From positions 4,597,001 through 4,661,000 of the forward strand of contig NZ_CP036533.1 of assembly GCF_024585265.1 (NCBI RefSeq): a DNA stretch of 64,000 bases, read 5' to 3'. The DNA is from Bradyrhizobium sp. WBAH42. GTDB taxonomy: Bacteria > Pseudomonadota > Alphaproteobacteria > Rhizobiales > Xanthobacteraceae. The notes beneath the pieces are model-generated. The model made no database searches, was not told the origin of the DNA, and was given only the letters and a program-made list of their open reading frames with translations. Below are positions 46,784-54,451 of this stretch, piece by piece (the stretch's first letter is position 1; every line of letters begins with the position of its first letter). The translations under genes were made by a program, and so were the position numbers.

Positions 46784-46800
46784 AGTGGTGTTCGATATTC
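46773..46800 (+). promoter_or_regulatory. Sigma-70-type promoter of SRPBCC-ArsR operon
   Basis: TTGACT, 16-bp spacer, GATATT, 36 bp before the SRPBCC start. The -35 lies inside the inverted repeat. Confidence 0.5.
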
Positions 46801-46835
46801 ATTGCCTCACACGAAAGCGACAGGGAGAGGCGCCA

Positions 46836-47498
46836 ATGGAATTCGACGTCGCCAGGGTCCTCGGGCTCGTCACACGTTCGGTGAGGAATTTCGCCAAGGA
46901 TGGGAAACCGGCGAGCATCGTGACCCTCACGCGGCTCTACGACACCGGCGTCGACGATCTCTGGGACGCCGTGACCAGCAGGGAGCGGATCCCGCGCTGG
47001 TTTGCGCCGGTCGAGGGCGACCTCCGGCTCGGGGGACGCTACCAGGTCAAGGGCAATGCGGGCGGCACCATCACGGCCTGTACGCCGCCGACCCATTTCG
47101 CCGCGACGTGGGAATTCGGCGGCGCCACGAGCTGGATCGACGTCAGCCTGACAGCCGAGCGAAGCCAGGCGCGCCTGACGCTTGAGCACACAGCGATCAT
47201 CGAGGATCATTGGAATCAGTTCGGCCCGGGGGCGGTCGGTATCGGTTGGGACCTCGCGCTTGCGGGACTGGAGCGTTATCTTGCGACCGGGGCATCGGTC
47301 GACCATGAGACGGCGGAGGCCTGGATGGTCTCGCCCGAGGGCAAGGACTTCATGACGATGAGCGGCGAGCATTGGCGTGCGGCGCATGTCGCAAGCGGGG
47401 TCGATCCAGCCACGGCGAAGGAGCGCTCGGACCGAACCATCGCGTTCTATCGCGGCGAGATGCCGCCCGACATCGTTCATCCCGGCACCGGAAGCTGA
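46836..47498 (+). CDS. SRPBCC (AHSA1-like) domain protein
   Basis: A 220-residue START-like fold protein. IVTLTRLYDTGVDDLWDAVT opens the helix-grip fold, and RIPRWFAPVEGDLRLGGRYQ with HTAIIEDHWNQFGPGAVGIGW are the typical AHSA1 blocks. The last 60 residues are an extra helical extension. CAGGGAGAGG precedes the ATG. It shares one base with the ArsR start, a common pairing in which the ArsR protein controls a SRPBCC gene; the ligand is unknown. Confidence 0.85.
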   Translation: MEFDVARVLGLVTRSVRNFAKDGKPASIVTLTRLYDTGVDDLWDAVTSRERIPRWFAPVEGDLRLGGRYQVKGNAGGTITACTPPTHFAATWEFGGATSWIDVSLTAERSQARLTLEHTAIIEDHWNQFGPGAVGIGWDLALAGLERYLATGASVDHETAEAWMVSPEGKDFMTMSGEHWRAAHVASGVDPATAKERSDRTIAFYRGEMPPDIVHPGTGS

Positions 47499-47860
47499 TG
47501 CACGCCTTCGAAGTCCTCGCCGATCCCGTGCGCCGCCGCATCCTCGAGCTACTGGCGCCCGGTGAGTTGGCATCCGGCGAGGTCGTCGAAATCATCGGGG
47601 CCGAGTTCGGCATCACCCAGGCGGCGGTCTCGCAGCACCTCAAGGTGCTGCGCGAGAGCGGCTTTGCGAGCGTCCGGGCCGAGGCGCAAAGGCGGCTCTA
47701 TTCGGTCGACGCGGCCGGGCTGCAAGCGGTCGATGCCTGGGTCGGCCAGTTCAGGAATTTCTGGGAGCCGAAGCTGGACGCGCTGGCAACCGAGATCGCG
47801 CGCGGCAAACGCGAACGCCGCAACGCGCCGATCACCAAGCGCGGCGGGAAGCGGGCGTGA
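47498..47860 (+). CDS. ArsR family transcriptional regulator
   Basis: A 120-residue winged-helix repressor: FEVLADPVRRRILELLAPGE, then the recognition helix QAAVSQHLKVLRESGFASVR and the wing EAQRRLYSVDAAG. No metal-binding CxC motif, so it is probably of the SRPBCC-linked non-metal type. It starts at the TGATG overlap with the preceding gene. Probably binds the 46762-46783 repeat. It ends just before palindrome A3. Confidence 0.9.
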   Translation: MHAFEVLADPVRRRILELLAPGELASGEVVEIIGAEFGITQAAVSQHLKVLRESGFASVRAEAQRRLYSVDAAGLQAVDAWVGQFRNFWEPKLDALATEIARGKRERRNAPITKRGGKRA

Positions 47861-47872
47861 GGAGAGAGAACG

Positions 47873-47986
47873 CGTAGGGTGGATTAGCAGACCGCTGCGC
47901 AGAGCGCGGCGGGCGGCGTAATCCACCATCTCCCTCGTTTCGTCATGTTCAGATTGGTGGATTACGCTTCGCTAATCCACCCTACG
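47873..47986. repeat. Family A intergenic palindrome, copy A3
   Basis: Arms CGTAGGGTGGATTAGC and GCTAATCCACCCTACG, inner GGCGTAATCCACCATC / GATTGGTGGATTACGC. It sits between convergent genes and includes the stop codon (47982-47984) of the deformylase-like gene on the minus strand. Confidence 0.9.
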
Positions 47987-48482
47987 AATTCCGAGCCATC
48001 TTCTCGTACTTTTTCACCAGCCGCTCCCGCTTCAGCCGCGACAATCGCTGGATCCAGAATAGGCCGTCGAGCTGGTCGATCTCGTGCTGGTGGCACACGG
48101 CGCGCAAGCCATCCGATTCCTCGGTGTGCATGTTGCCGTCGAGATCAGAATAGCTGATCCGGACCCGCGCATGGCGCTGCACCTCGTCGTTGACCCCGGG
48201 CATCGAGACGCTGCCTTCGCGATGCATGATCATCTCCGGCGAGGTCCATGTGATCTCCGGATTGACGTAGGTCTGCGGGCCGTCCTTCGCGTCGAGCTCC
48301 AGCACCACGACGCGCAGGGGCACGCCGATATGCGGCGCAGTGATGCCGATGCCGGGCGCGGCGCGCATCGTGTCGAGCAGATCCTGCGCGAGCTCGCGCA
48401 AGGCATCGTCGAACACAGTGACGGGGCGGGCCGGCAGCGCAAGCCGGCGGTCGGGATAGCGCACGATCGGGCGAATGGTCAT
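47982..48482 (-). CDS. Degenerate peptide-deformylase-like protein
   Basis: A 166-residue protein of the peptide deformylase fold. All three signature motifs are changed: motif I GIGITAPHIG has His51 where catalytic Gln is expected, motif II EGSVS has Ser91 in place of the metal-binding Cys, and motif III HEIDQ keeps His133 and Glu134 but has Gln137 instead of the second metal His. Two of three metal ligands are therefore lost, so classical deformylase activity is unlikely. It may be a ligand-binding relative or act on another substrate. Its stop codon lies within repeat A3. It is divergent from the TetR gene, sharing the operator at 48536. Confidence 0.85.
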   Translation of the reverse strand: MTIRPIVRYPDRRLALPARPVTVFDDALRELAQDLLDTMRAAPGIGITAPHIGVPLRVVVLELDAKDGPQTYVNPEITWTSPEMIMHREGSVSMPGVNDEVQRHARVRISYSDLDGNMHTEESDGLRAVCHQHEIDQLDGLFWIQRLSRLKRERLVKKYEKMARNS

Positions 48483-48535
48483 GCAGGCTCCTACCACTCG
48501 CTCACGGATCATTGAAGCATGTCCGCTTGACTGTC

Positions 48536-48552
48536 TACCTACTGGAAGGTAG
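48536..48552. promoter_or_regulatory. TetR operator site 1
   Basis: TACCTACTGGAAGGTAG, with arms CTACCT / AGGTAG, lies 10 bp before the TetR start and in the divergent region with the deformylase-like gene. It matches 14 of 17 bases of site 2 at 49197-49213. Confidence 0.75.
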
Positions 48553-48561
48553 CTAAGCGCC

Positions 48562-49146
48562 ATGAGCACCGTTTCCTCGACTGCCGACGACATTCTTGCC
48601 TGCGCCCGCTCGCTGATCATCGCCGGCGGCTACAACGGCTTCAGTTACGCCGACATCGCCGATGTCGTCGGCATCCGCAAGCCGAGCATCCACCACCATT
48701 TCGCCAGCAAGGTCGACCTGGTCCGCACCCTCGTGGCGCGCTATCGCGAGGAGGCCCAGGCGGGACTGTCGGCGCTCGAACGCAATGTCGCCGACCCCGC
48801 CGAGCAGCTCAAAAGCTACGTCGCCTATTGGGAGGCGTGCATCAAGGACGCGACGGCTCCGTTCTGCGTCTGCGCGCTCCTTGCCAGCGAGCTTCCGATC
48901 CTGCCCGAGGAGGTGGCGCTCGAAGTCCGCGCGCATTTCCGCTCCCTCTCGTCCTGGCTGGCTGCGGTGATGGAGCGCGGCAAGCGGCAAAGCCGGCTCC
49001 ATCTCTCCGGCACGGCGCGGGTCGAGGCGGAGGGATTCATGGCAACCGTTCACGGCGCGATGCTGTCCGCGCGGGCCTATGGCGATCCAAAAATCTTCGC
49101 GACCATCACCCGGCCGCTGCTGGAGCGGCTTTCCACCAGGCAGTGA
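48562..49146 (+). CDS. TetR/AcrR family transcriptional regulator
   Basis: A 194-residue TetR repressor. The HTH is at about residues 5-52 (ADDILACARSLIIAGGYNGF then RKPSIHHHFASKVDLVRTLV). The ligand domain has two cysteines in PFCVCALLASELP. It controls itself and the downstream membrane-protein gene, since near-identical operators precede both. The deformylase-like gene may be a third target. Confidence 0.92.
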   Translation: MSTVSSTADDILACARSLIIAGGYNGFSYADIADVVGIRKPSIHHHFASKVDLVRTLVARYREEAQAGLSALERNVADPAEQLKSYVAYWEACIKDATAPFCVCALLASELPILPEEVALEVRAHFRSLSSWLAAVMERGKRQSRLHLSGTARVEAEGFMATVHGAMLSARAYGDPKIFATITRPLLERLSTRQ

Positions 49147-49196
49147 CGTGATCGGCACAGGCCAGGGCGGTTCGAACCTTTCCGCTTCCATCAAAA

Positions 49197-49213
49197 CTAC
49201 CAACTAGTAGGTA
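49197..49213. promoter_or_regulatory. TetR operator site 2
   Basis: On the minus strand TACCTACTAGTTGGTAG, 14 of 17 identical to site 1, lying 11 bp before the start of the membrane-protein gene. Confidence 0.75.
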
Positions 49214-49224
49214 AGGAATAGGCT

Positions 49225-49800
49225 ATGAGAAACAGCGAGATGGCTTTGGGCGCCGATCAGGCGCAATGGCTGAAGCAGTACTATTTCATGCGTGCCGCGT
49301 GCTCCGCCGCCTGGGTTGTTGCGGCCTTCGCGCTCGCGCCGTCGTCGATGGCGATCGCAGCGGCGTTGCTCGTCGCCTATCCCACCTGGGACGCTGCGGC
49401 CAATTATCTCGATGCGCTCTGGAGCGGCGGCTTGAACCGCAACCGCACGCAGGGCCTCAACGTGCTGGTCAGCCTCGCGACGACCATCGCGGTCATCCTG
49501 GCCTTGCAGGTCAGCATGAACTGGGTGCTCGGAATCTTCGGGGCCTGGGCCATCCTGTCCGGATTGCTCCAGCTCGGCACGGCCCTGCGGCGCTGGAAGC
49601 GTTTCGGCGCGCAATGGGCCATGGTGCTCAGCGGCGGCCAGTCGGCCCTGGCGGGCGGCTTCTTCATCTACCAGGCCGCAATGCCCGCGGTGCCGTCGAT
49701 TGCGAATGTCGCGGGCTATGCCGCGGTCGGCGCGATCTACTTCCTGGTCTCGGCGGTCTGGCTCACGGTCGGCACCTGGCGCCGCAGCGCGGCCCTGTGA
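49225..49800 (+). CDS. Multi-pass membrane protein, DUF308-like, TetR-controlled
   Basis: A 191-residue protein with six hydrophobic stretches (for example AWVVAAFALAPSSMAIAAAL, GLNVLVSLATTIAVILALQV, WVLGIFGAWAILSGLLQLGT, GYAAVGAIYFLVSAVWLTVG). The GxWAxxxGxxQL repeat resembles DUF308/HdeD-type proteins. It would sit in the inner membrane; the role is unknown. It is preceded by TetR operator site 2 and AAGGAATAGG. Confidence 0.75.
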   Translation: MRNSEMALGADQAQWLKQYYFMRAACSAAWVVAAFALAPSSMAIAAALLVAYPTWDAAANYLDALWSGGLNRNRTQGLNVLVSLATTIAVILALQVSMNWVLGIFGAWAILSGLLQLGTALRRWKRFGAQWAMVLSGGQSALAGGFFIYQAAMPAVPSIANVAGYAAVGAIYFLVSAVWLTVGTWRRSAAL

Positions 49801-49813
49801 GCCGCGATGTCAC

Positions 49814-50269
49814 TTACGGATAAGGCGTGCCGTCCTTGTGCAGAAAGCGGCCGTCGGATGCCGGGCTCATCATGTCGATGTCGGAGCACGTGATGAGGTC
49901 GCCTGGCGAGCGCGAGCCGATCTCGAGGTAGACCGCGGTGGCGTCCGAGCGGTTGATCATGTGATGGCCGTTGCCGCTGGCCTTGGGGAAGGCGGCGCAA
50001 TCGCCGGCGCGCAGCACGGTTTCGCCGCCATCCTCGATCAGCGTCACTTCGCCTTCGAGAATGTAGACGAACTCGTCCTCGTGCGAATGCCAATGCCGCT
50101 GGCTCGACCAGCCGCCCGGCGGCAGGCGCATCAGATTGACGCCGAAATCCGACAGGCCGCCGGCATCGCCGAGCCGCTTGCGAATGCGCTCGGCGCAAGG
50201 CGCGCTGAAGGGCGCCGGATAGCCGGAGCCCTTGCGGGCCGGCACTTTGGCGACGTCGATCTTTGGCAT
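49814..50269 (-). CDS. Cupin domain protein
   Basis: A 151-residue cupin with a complete metal site: HWHSHEDEFVYILEGE (motif 1, two His and Glu) and FPKASGNGHHMINRSD (motif 2 His). Similar small cupins in alphaproteobacteria are annotated only as cupin proteins; a dioxygenase, isomerase or sensor role is possible. The start at 50269 has GGAGTCCCCT before it. Divergent from the antitoxin gene at 50355. Confidence 0.85.
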   Translation of the reverse strand: MPKIDVAKVPARKGSGYPAPFSAPCAERIRKRLGDAGGLSDFGVNLMRLPPGGWSSQRHWHSHEDEFVYILEGEVTLIEDGGETVLRAGDCAAFPKASGNGHHMINRSDATAVYLEIGSRSPGDLITCSDIDMMSPASDGRFLHKDGTPYP

Positions 50270-50325
50270 GAGGGGACTCCAATCGGTTACCGAGGTCGGC
50301 GCATTCGCGAACATCTTGCGATGTG

Positions 50326-50345
50326 TTACATAAGGGCGTATGTAA
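50326..50345. promoter_or_regulatory. Operator of second toxin-antitoxin pair
   Basis: TTACATA-AGGGCG-TATGTAA, perfect 7-bp arms, ending 9 bp before the antitoxin start and in the divergent gap with the cupin gene. Confidence 0.6.
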
Positions 50346-50354
50346 GTCAGCATC

Positions 50355-50642
50355 ATGGCCCATATCAGCATCCGCGATCTACAGAAGATTTCCGGTGAAG
50401 CCATTGGTGCATTGCCCGGCCCGACGGCGGTGAAATCGGGGGAGCGAACGGTCGGGCTGCTCATCCCGCTCAAGGCGACCGATCCGGAGCGCTTGGCTGC
50501 CGTGCTGGCGCGCGCGGAGCGGCTGGCCAAAGGGCGCGACGCGGCCGCGGACGATGCCGCATTGGCCGAGTTCGGCGAGGTCGATCCGGTCGATTGGTCG
50601 ATTGCTGCAGTGAAGGCCCTGACGCGCAAGCGGAAGACGTGA
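50355..50642 (+). CDS. Probable antitoxin of a PIN-domain pair
   Basis: A 95-residue protein. The start MAHISIRDLQKISGEAIGAL then GERTVGLLIPLK resembles short Phd/prevent-host-death folds, followed by an acidic helical C-terminus (AADDAALAEFGEVDPVDWS) that could bind the toxin. The toxin gene begins at the GTGA overlap. A palindrome lies just upstream. Confidence 0.75.
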   Translation: MAHISIRDLQKISGEAIGALPGPTAVKSGERTVGLLIPLKATDPERLAAVLARAERLAKGRDAAADDAALAEFGEVDPVDWSIAAVKALTRKRKT

Positions 50643-51070
50643 GACCACCGTCGGCAACGATCGTCATCGATGCGGCCATTCTGGTCGCCGCTGTTCGCGG
50701 TCGAAGTTCCGGGGCGCTTTTGGCCGCCGCGGAGAAGGTGGTCTTCGTGACCACGGACCGTGTCGTCCAGGAGGCACGCCGGCGCATCGCGCTCGGCATG
50801 CAGCGCCCCGAACTGCTCGATGTGCTCGATGACCTCGCCGAGCTGTTGACGATCGTTCCCGTTGCGTCGCTGGAGCCGATCATCGCCCGGTGCGAGGAGA
50901 CCCTTCGCGATGCCGTGCCGAGCCGCAATGGATCGGTGCGCGATGCCCACGTGCTCGCGCTCGCGTGGAGCGTCGATGGCGATGTTTGGACCACCGATCG
51001 CGACTTCGCAGGAATCGGCGTGGCAACGTGGTCGACGCCCAATCTCGTGCGTGGTCTTGGCGAGATCTGA
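50639..51070 (+). CDS. PIN-domain protein, probable toxin
   Basis: A 143-residue PIN nuclease with GTG start overlapping the antitoxin stop by 4 bp. Acidic residues in TIVIDAAILVAAVRG, DRVVQEARRRI, SVRDAHVLALA and VWTTDRDFAGIG give the four-residue PIN site. It should be an RNase held by the upstream antitoxin. It differs in subgroup from the VapC at 45234. Confidence 0.85.
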   Translation: MRPPSATIVIDAAILVAAVRGRSSGALLAAAEKVVFVTTDRVVQEARRRIALGMQRPELLDVLDDLAELLTIVPVASLEPIIARCEETLRDAVPSRNGSVRDAHVLALAWSVDGDVWTTDRDFAGIGVATWSTPNLVRGLGEI

Positions 51071-51349
51071 GCATTGAACCGCACAGGATGGTGGCCCAGC
51101 GATGCTCTCGAATGGGGGGATGATGCCGTTATGCCGGTGTTTTGCCCGACGGGTCAACCCGCGCCTCGACCTTGCAAATGGCCGTCCTCGTAAGTCATTG
51201 ATCCCGCTGGCGCCGGCTACTGTGCATGGGGTTGTTTTTCGAGTTTTGTTGGCAGGTCACGAAAGCGTGCGGCAAATGCGACGTCGCCCTGTCGGCCGGC
51301 GCAGTTCCCATTCGTCTTCCAGGCGAGACAGAGCTGACGGGAGACTGAA

Positions 51350-52573
51350 ATGACTGCTTCCAACTATCGCTGGGTGATCGTCGCCGCCGGCGGCGTGCTT
51401 GGCTGCGTCGCGATCGGCGGCATGTTTTCGCTGCCGGTGTTCCTGCAGCCGATCACCAAGGACACCGGCTGGTCGGTGACCGGCATCTCCAGCGCGATGA
51501 CGATCGGCTTTCTGGCGATGGCCTTCACTAGCATGGCCTGGGGCACGCTGACGGACCGGTTCGGGCCGCTGCCGGTGGTGCTGACCGGATCGACCGTGCT
51601 GGCGCTCAGCCTGTTCGCGGCGAGCCTCGCCACCTCTCTGATCGTGTTCCAGATCGTGTTCGGCCTGTTGGTCGGCGCCGCCTGCGCGGCGATCTTCGCG
51701 CCGATGATGGCGACCGTCACCGGCTGGTTCGATACCAATCGCGGCCTCGCGGTGTCGCTGGTCTCGGCCGGCATGGGCATGGCGCCGATGACGATGTCGC
51801 CGCTGGCGGCCTGGCTCGTCTCCGGCCACGACTGGCGCACCTCGATGCAGATCATTGCGCTCGTGGTCGGCGCCATCATGATCCCGGTCTCGTTCCTGGT
51901 GCGCCGTCCGCCGGCGCTCGCGCAAGGCCCGGCCGCGCCCGTGGGCGAAGCCGCCGCCGGACAAAACGAGATGTCGATGGGTGAGGCGCTGCGTTCGCCG
52001 CAATTCCTGATCCTGCTCGCCACCAACTTCTTCTGCTGCGCGACGCATTCCGGCCCGATCATCCACACCGTCAGCTATGCCGTGAGCTGCGGCATCCCGC
52101 TGGTCGCGGCGGTGACGATCTACAGCATCGAGGGGTTTGCCGGCCTCGGCGGGCGCATCGCCTTCGGCCTGATGGGCGACCGCTTCGGCGCCAAGCGCGT
52201 GCTGGTCTCGGGCCTGCTGCTGCAGGCCTTCGGTGCGCTCGCCTATGTCTTCGCGCAACAGCTCACGACGTTCTATGCGGTCGGCGCCATCTTCGGCTTC
52301 ATCTATGCCGGCACCATGCCGCTCTACGCCGTGCTCATCCGCGAGAACTTCCCGCTCAAGATGATGGGCACGGTGATCGGCGGCACGGCGATGGCCGGCA
52401 GCCTCGGCATGGCGACCGGCCCGCTCGCCGGCGGCCTGATCTATGATGCCTTCTCCAGCTATGCCTGGCTCTACATCGCCTCCTGGGCGATGGGCCTCGG
52501 TGCCTTCCTGATGGCGATGACGTTCCGCCCGTTCGCAAAGCCGCAAGGCGAGGTGGCGCCGGCGGCGGCGTGA
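51350..52573 (+). CDS. MFS transporter, OFA/monocarboxylate-like
   Basis: A 407-residue 12-helix carrier. Motif A is WGTLTDRFGPLP (loop 2-3), and the mirror loop in the second half is GLMGDRFGAKRVL. Helix 1 reads VIVAAGGVLGCVAIGGMFSL. The TNFFCCATHSGPIIHTVSY helix 7 is typical of OFA-type exchangers of organic anions. Substrate unknown. The gene stands alone after a 279-bp gap in which I see no gene, only the motif TTGCCCGACGGGTCAA. Confidence 0.88.
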   Translation: MTASNYRWVIVAAGGVLGCVAIGGMFSLPVFLQPITKDTGWSVTGISSAMTIGFLAMAFTSMAWGTLTDRFGPLPVVLTGSTVLALSLFAASLATSLIVFQIVFGLLVGAACAAIFAPMMATVTGWFDTNRGLAVSLVSAGMGMAPMTMSPLAAWLVSGHDWRTSMQIIALVVGAIMIPVSFLVRRPPALAQGPAAPVGEAAAGQNEMSMGEALRSPQFLILLATNFFCCATHSGPIIHTVSYAVSCGIPLVAAVTIYSIEGFAGLGGRIAFGLMGDRFGAKRVLVSGLLLQAFGALAYVFAQQLTTFYAVGAIFGFIYAGTMPLYAVLIRENFPLKMMGTVIGGTAMAGSLGMATGPLAGGLIYDAFSSYAWLYIASWAMGLGAFLMAMTFRPFAKPQGEVAPAAA

Positions 52574-52594
52574 ATTCGCGATCGAGGCGCGGCG

Positions 52595-52981
52595 TCAGAG
52601 CTGCGCCTCGATCGCGGCCTTGTCGATGACCGACCAGACCCGACGGATCTTTCCGTCGCGAAATTCGTAGAACACGTTTTCGCAGAAGGACACGCGCCGC
52701 CCGTTGACGGCAAGACCAAGGAACGGTCCAGCCGGCGTGCAGTCAAACTTCAATCGGGCGGCGATGCGGGGAGGATCTGAGATCAGCATCTCGATGTGGA
52801 ACTGCAGGTCGGGTATCTGCCGAACATCCTGCTCCAGCATCGCGCGATAGCCCTCAAGCCCAAGCGGCCGCGCGTTGTGAGCGACCTCATCATGCACGAA
52901 TTGTCCGAGTGCCGGCCAATCCCGCCGATTCAGGCAGGTGATGTAGGCGCGGTAGATGTCGGCGAGGTCGTCTCTCGTCAT
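52595..52981 (-). CDS. NTF2-like/SnoaL ester-cyclase family protein
   Basis: A 128-residue SnoaL-like protein: LADIYRAYITCLNRRDWPAL, EGYRAMLEQDVRQIPDLQF and GLAVNGRRVSFCENVFYEF are the standard blocks of polyketide-cyclase-type small proteins. Reaction unknown. ATG at 52981 is used; a longer in-frame read upstream would overlap the MarR-GNAT gene's control region. Convergent with the MFS gene, 21 bp apart. Confidence 0.82.
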   Translation of the reverse strand: MTRDDLADIYRAYITCLNRRDWPALGQFVHDEVAHNARPLGLEGYRAMLEQDVRQIPDLQFHIEMLISDPPRIAARLKFDCTPAGPFLGLAVNGRRVSFCENVFYEFRDGKIRRVWSVIDKAAIEAQL

Positions 52982-53033
52982 ATCGAAGCTCCCACTTCGA
53001 CCTAACGCGCGAGGATCGCGAACCGGTCCGGCA

Positions 53034-53906
53034 TCAGAGCCGTTTCTCGAAGAACAGGTCCGGGTAAGGATCGTCATTGAAGCGGGGAATCTCGCGCCAG
53101 CCGCTGGTGCGGTAGAGCTGGGCGGCCTCGGGCAGCGCGCTGTTGGTGTCGAGCCGCAGCAGCGTGATGCCGAGCTCGCGTGCTGCGGCCTCGGTCGCGT
53201 CCATCAGGCGCCGGCCGAGCCGCAGCCCGCGCGCGGCCGGGACGACCCAGAGCCGCTTGATCTCGGCGTAGCCGTGATCGGTTCCCTTCAAGCCCACGCA
53301 GCCGATCGGCAGCGTGTCCGACATCGCGACGATGAAGGTGCCGCGCGGTCGGCGCATGTCCTTGGCGTCGGGATCGCGCGACAGCGAGACGTCAAAGCCT
53401 TGTTTGAAGCGGCGGCCGAGTTCGGCATAGTACTCGCCGAGGCAATAGCGTGCCGGTTCGGACTGAGGGTCGATCTCATCCAGCGAAACGCGCTCTCGCG
53501 TCAATGCGGATGCGATCAGGTCCATCGCCGCGAGCAAGGCCTCGGCTTGCGAATTCTGAGCGAGGAAGCCTTCGGCCTGCGCGTTCGAGAGCGCCTCGTA
53601 GGCTGCGAACTCGCGCCGGCCCGTGCGCGTCAGCCGCGCCACGCGGCGGCGGGCGTCGTCCGCATGCGCGGTGGTCTCGACCAATCCTTCGTCCTCGAGG
53701 CTGCGGAGCAGCCGGCTCATCAGCCCGGAATCGAGCCCGAGATAGTCCCGGATCTCGGCGACGTCCGAACGCCCGTGCCCGATCGCATTGAGCACGCGCG
53801 CCGCGCCGAGCGGCCGACCGCGCCCGAGAAACGACGTATCGAGTGCTCCGACGGCCGAGGTGACGGCGCGGTTGAAGCGGCGAACGCGGGAGACGGCGTC
53901 GAGCAT
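53034..53906 (-). CDS. MarR-GNAT fusion: winged helix plus acetyltransferase
   Basis: A 290-residue two-domain protein. Residues 1-125 are a MarR winged helix (VAEIRDYLGLDSGLMSRLLR, RRRVARLTRTGRREF). Residues 150-290 are a GNAT acetyltransferase (EIKRLWVVPAARGLRLGRRL with the acetyl-CoA P-loop RGLRLG, then LLRLDTNSALPEAAQLYRTS). It is probably a regulator that also acetylates a small molecule. Its own operator (53911-53926) lies 4 bp before its start. Confidence 0.92.
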   Translation of the reverse strand: MLDAVSRVRRFNRAVTSAVGALDTSFLGRGRPLGAARVLNAIGHGRSDVAEIRDYLGLDSGLMSRLLRSLEDEGLVETTAHADDARRRVARLTRTGRREFAAYEALSNAQAEGFLAQNSQAEALLAAMDLIASALTRERVSLDEIDPQSEPARYCLGEYYAELGRRFKQGFDVSLSRDPDAKDMRRPRGTFIVAMSDTLPIGCVGLKGTDHGYAEIKRLWVVPAARGLRLGRRLMDATEAAARELGITLLRLDTNSALPEAAQLYRTSGWREIPRFNDDPYPDLFFEKRL

Positions 53907-53910
53907 GATG

Positions 53911-53926
53911 TCTGACTTTAGTCAGA
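53911..53926. promoter_or_regulatory. MarR-type operator upstream of the MarR-GNAT gene
   Basis: TCTGACT-TT-AGTCAGA, perfect 7-bp arms with 2-bp centre, adjacent to the start codon; likely autoregulatory. Confidence 0.65.
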
Positions 53927-53960
53927 TATCACGCGCATGTCAATCGGGGGAGCGCCGGCG

Positions 53961-54374
53961 TCACTTCGCCGGCGTCAGCAGCGGCCTGTCCTTGGCGACG
54001 ATATAGGTGGCAAGTTCGCTGGCGGTCTCACCGCCGACATTCTTCGCCGCATGCACCGCGCCGGCAGGGATGAACAGCACGTCGCCGGCTCTCAGCGTGA
54101 CCGGCGGCTTGCCCTCGACGTCGTATTCGATCGCACCCGCCAGCACGTAGATGATCTCTTCGCCCGGATGGGTGTGCCGGCGGAACGCCACGCCCGGGGC
54201 AAGGTCGACGCGCACCTGCACAGCCTCGCGCCCGGGCGCGCTGAGATCGTGGCGCTGGAGGTCGGTGCGCGTGACGCCGGCCTGCGCCGCCGCGGCCGGC
54301 AGTGTGAACAGGTTTGCCGCGAGCAGCACCGCGCTCGACAGCACGCGGAGGATTCGCAGACGACGATGGCTCAT
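53961..54374 (-). CDS. Secreted cupin domain protein
   Basis: A 137-residue cupin with an N-terminal signal peptide (RILRVLSSAVLLAANLFTLP, cut near AAAQA), so it is exported. Motif 1 is FRRHTHPGEEIIYVLAGAIE with two His and Glu, and motif 2 is LFIPAGAVHAAKN. Periplasmic single-cupin proteins of this type are common in rhizobia, with unknown roles. It follows the ohr gene on the same strand, 77 bp apart. Confidence 0.85.
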   Translation of the reverse strand: MSHRRLRILRVLSSAVLLAANLFTLPAAAAQAGVTRTDLQRHDLSAPGREAVQVRVDLAPGVAFRRHTHPGEEIIYVLAGAIEYDVEGKPPVTLRAGDVLFIPAGAVHAAKNVGGETASELATYIVAKDRPLLTPAK

Positions 54375-54451
54375 GGTCGGCTCCTTTTGGTCACGAGATT
54401 GTCCGCGCCGCGCGGGCCCGGCCGATGCCGGCCGGTCCGCGTCGTGGCGCT

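Noticed and set aside
51071-51349. Short frame with TTGCCCGACGGGTCAA considered a gene remnant
   Set aside because: The motif is a short near-palindrome and the frame has no family pattern; I see no gene here.
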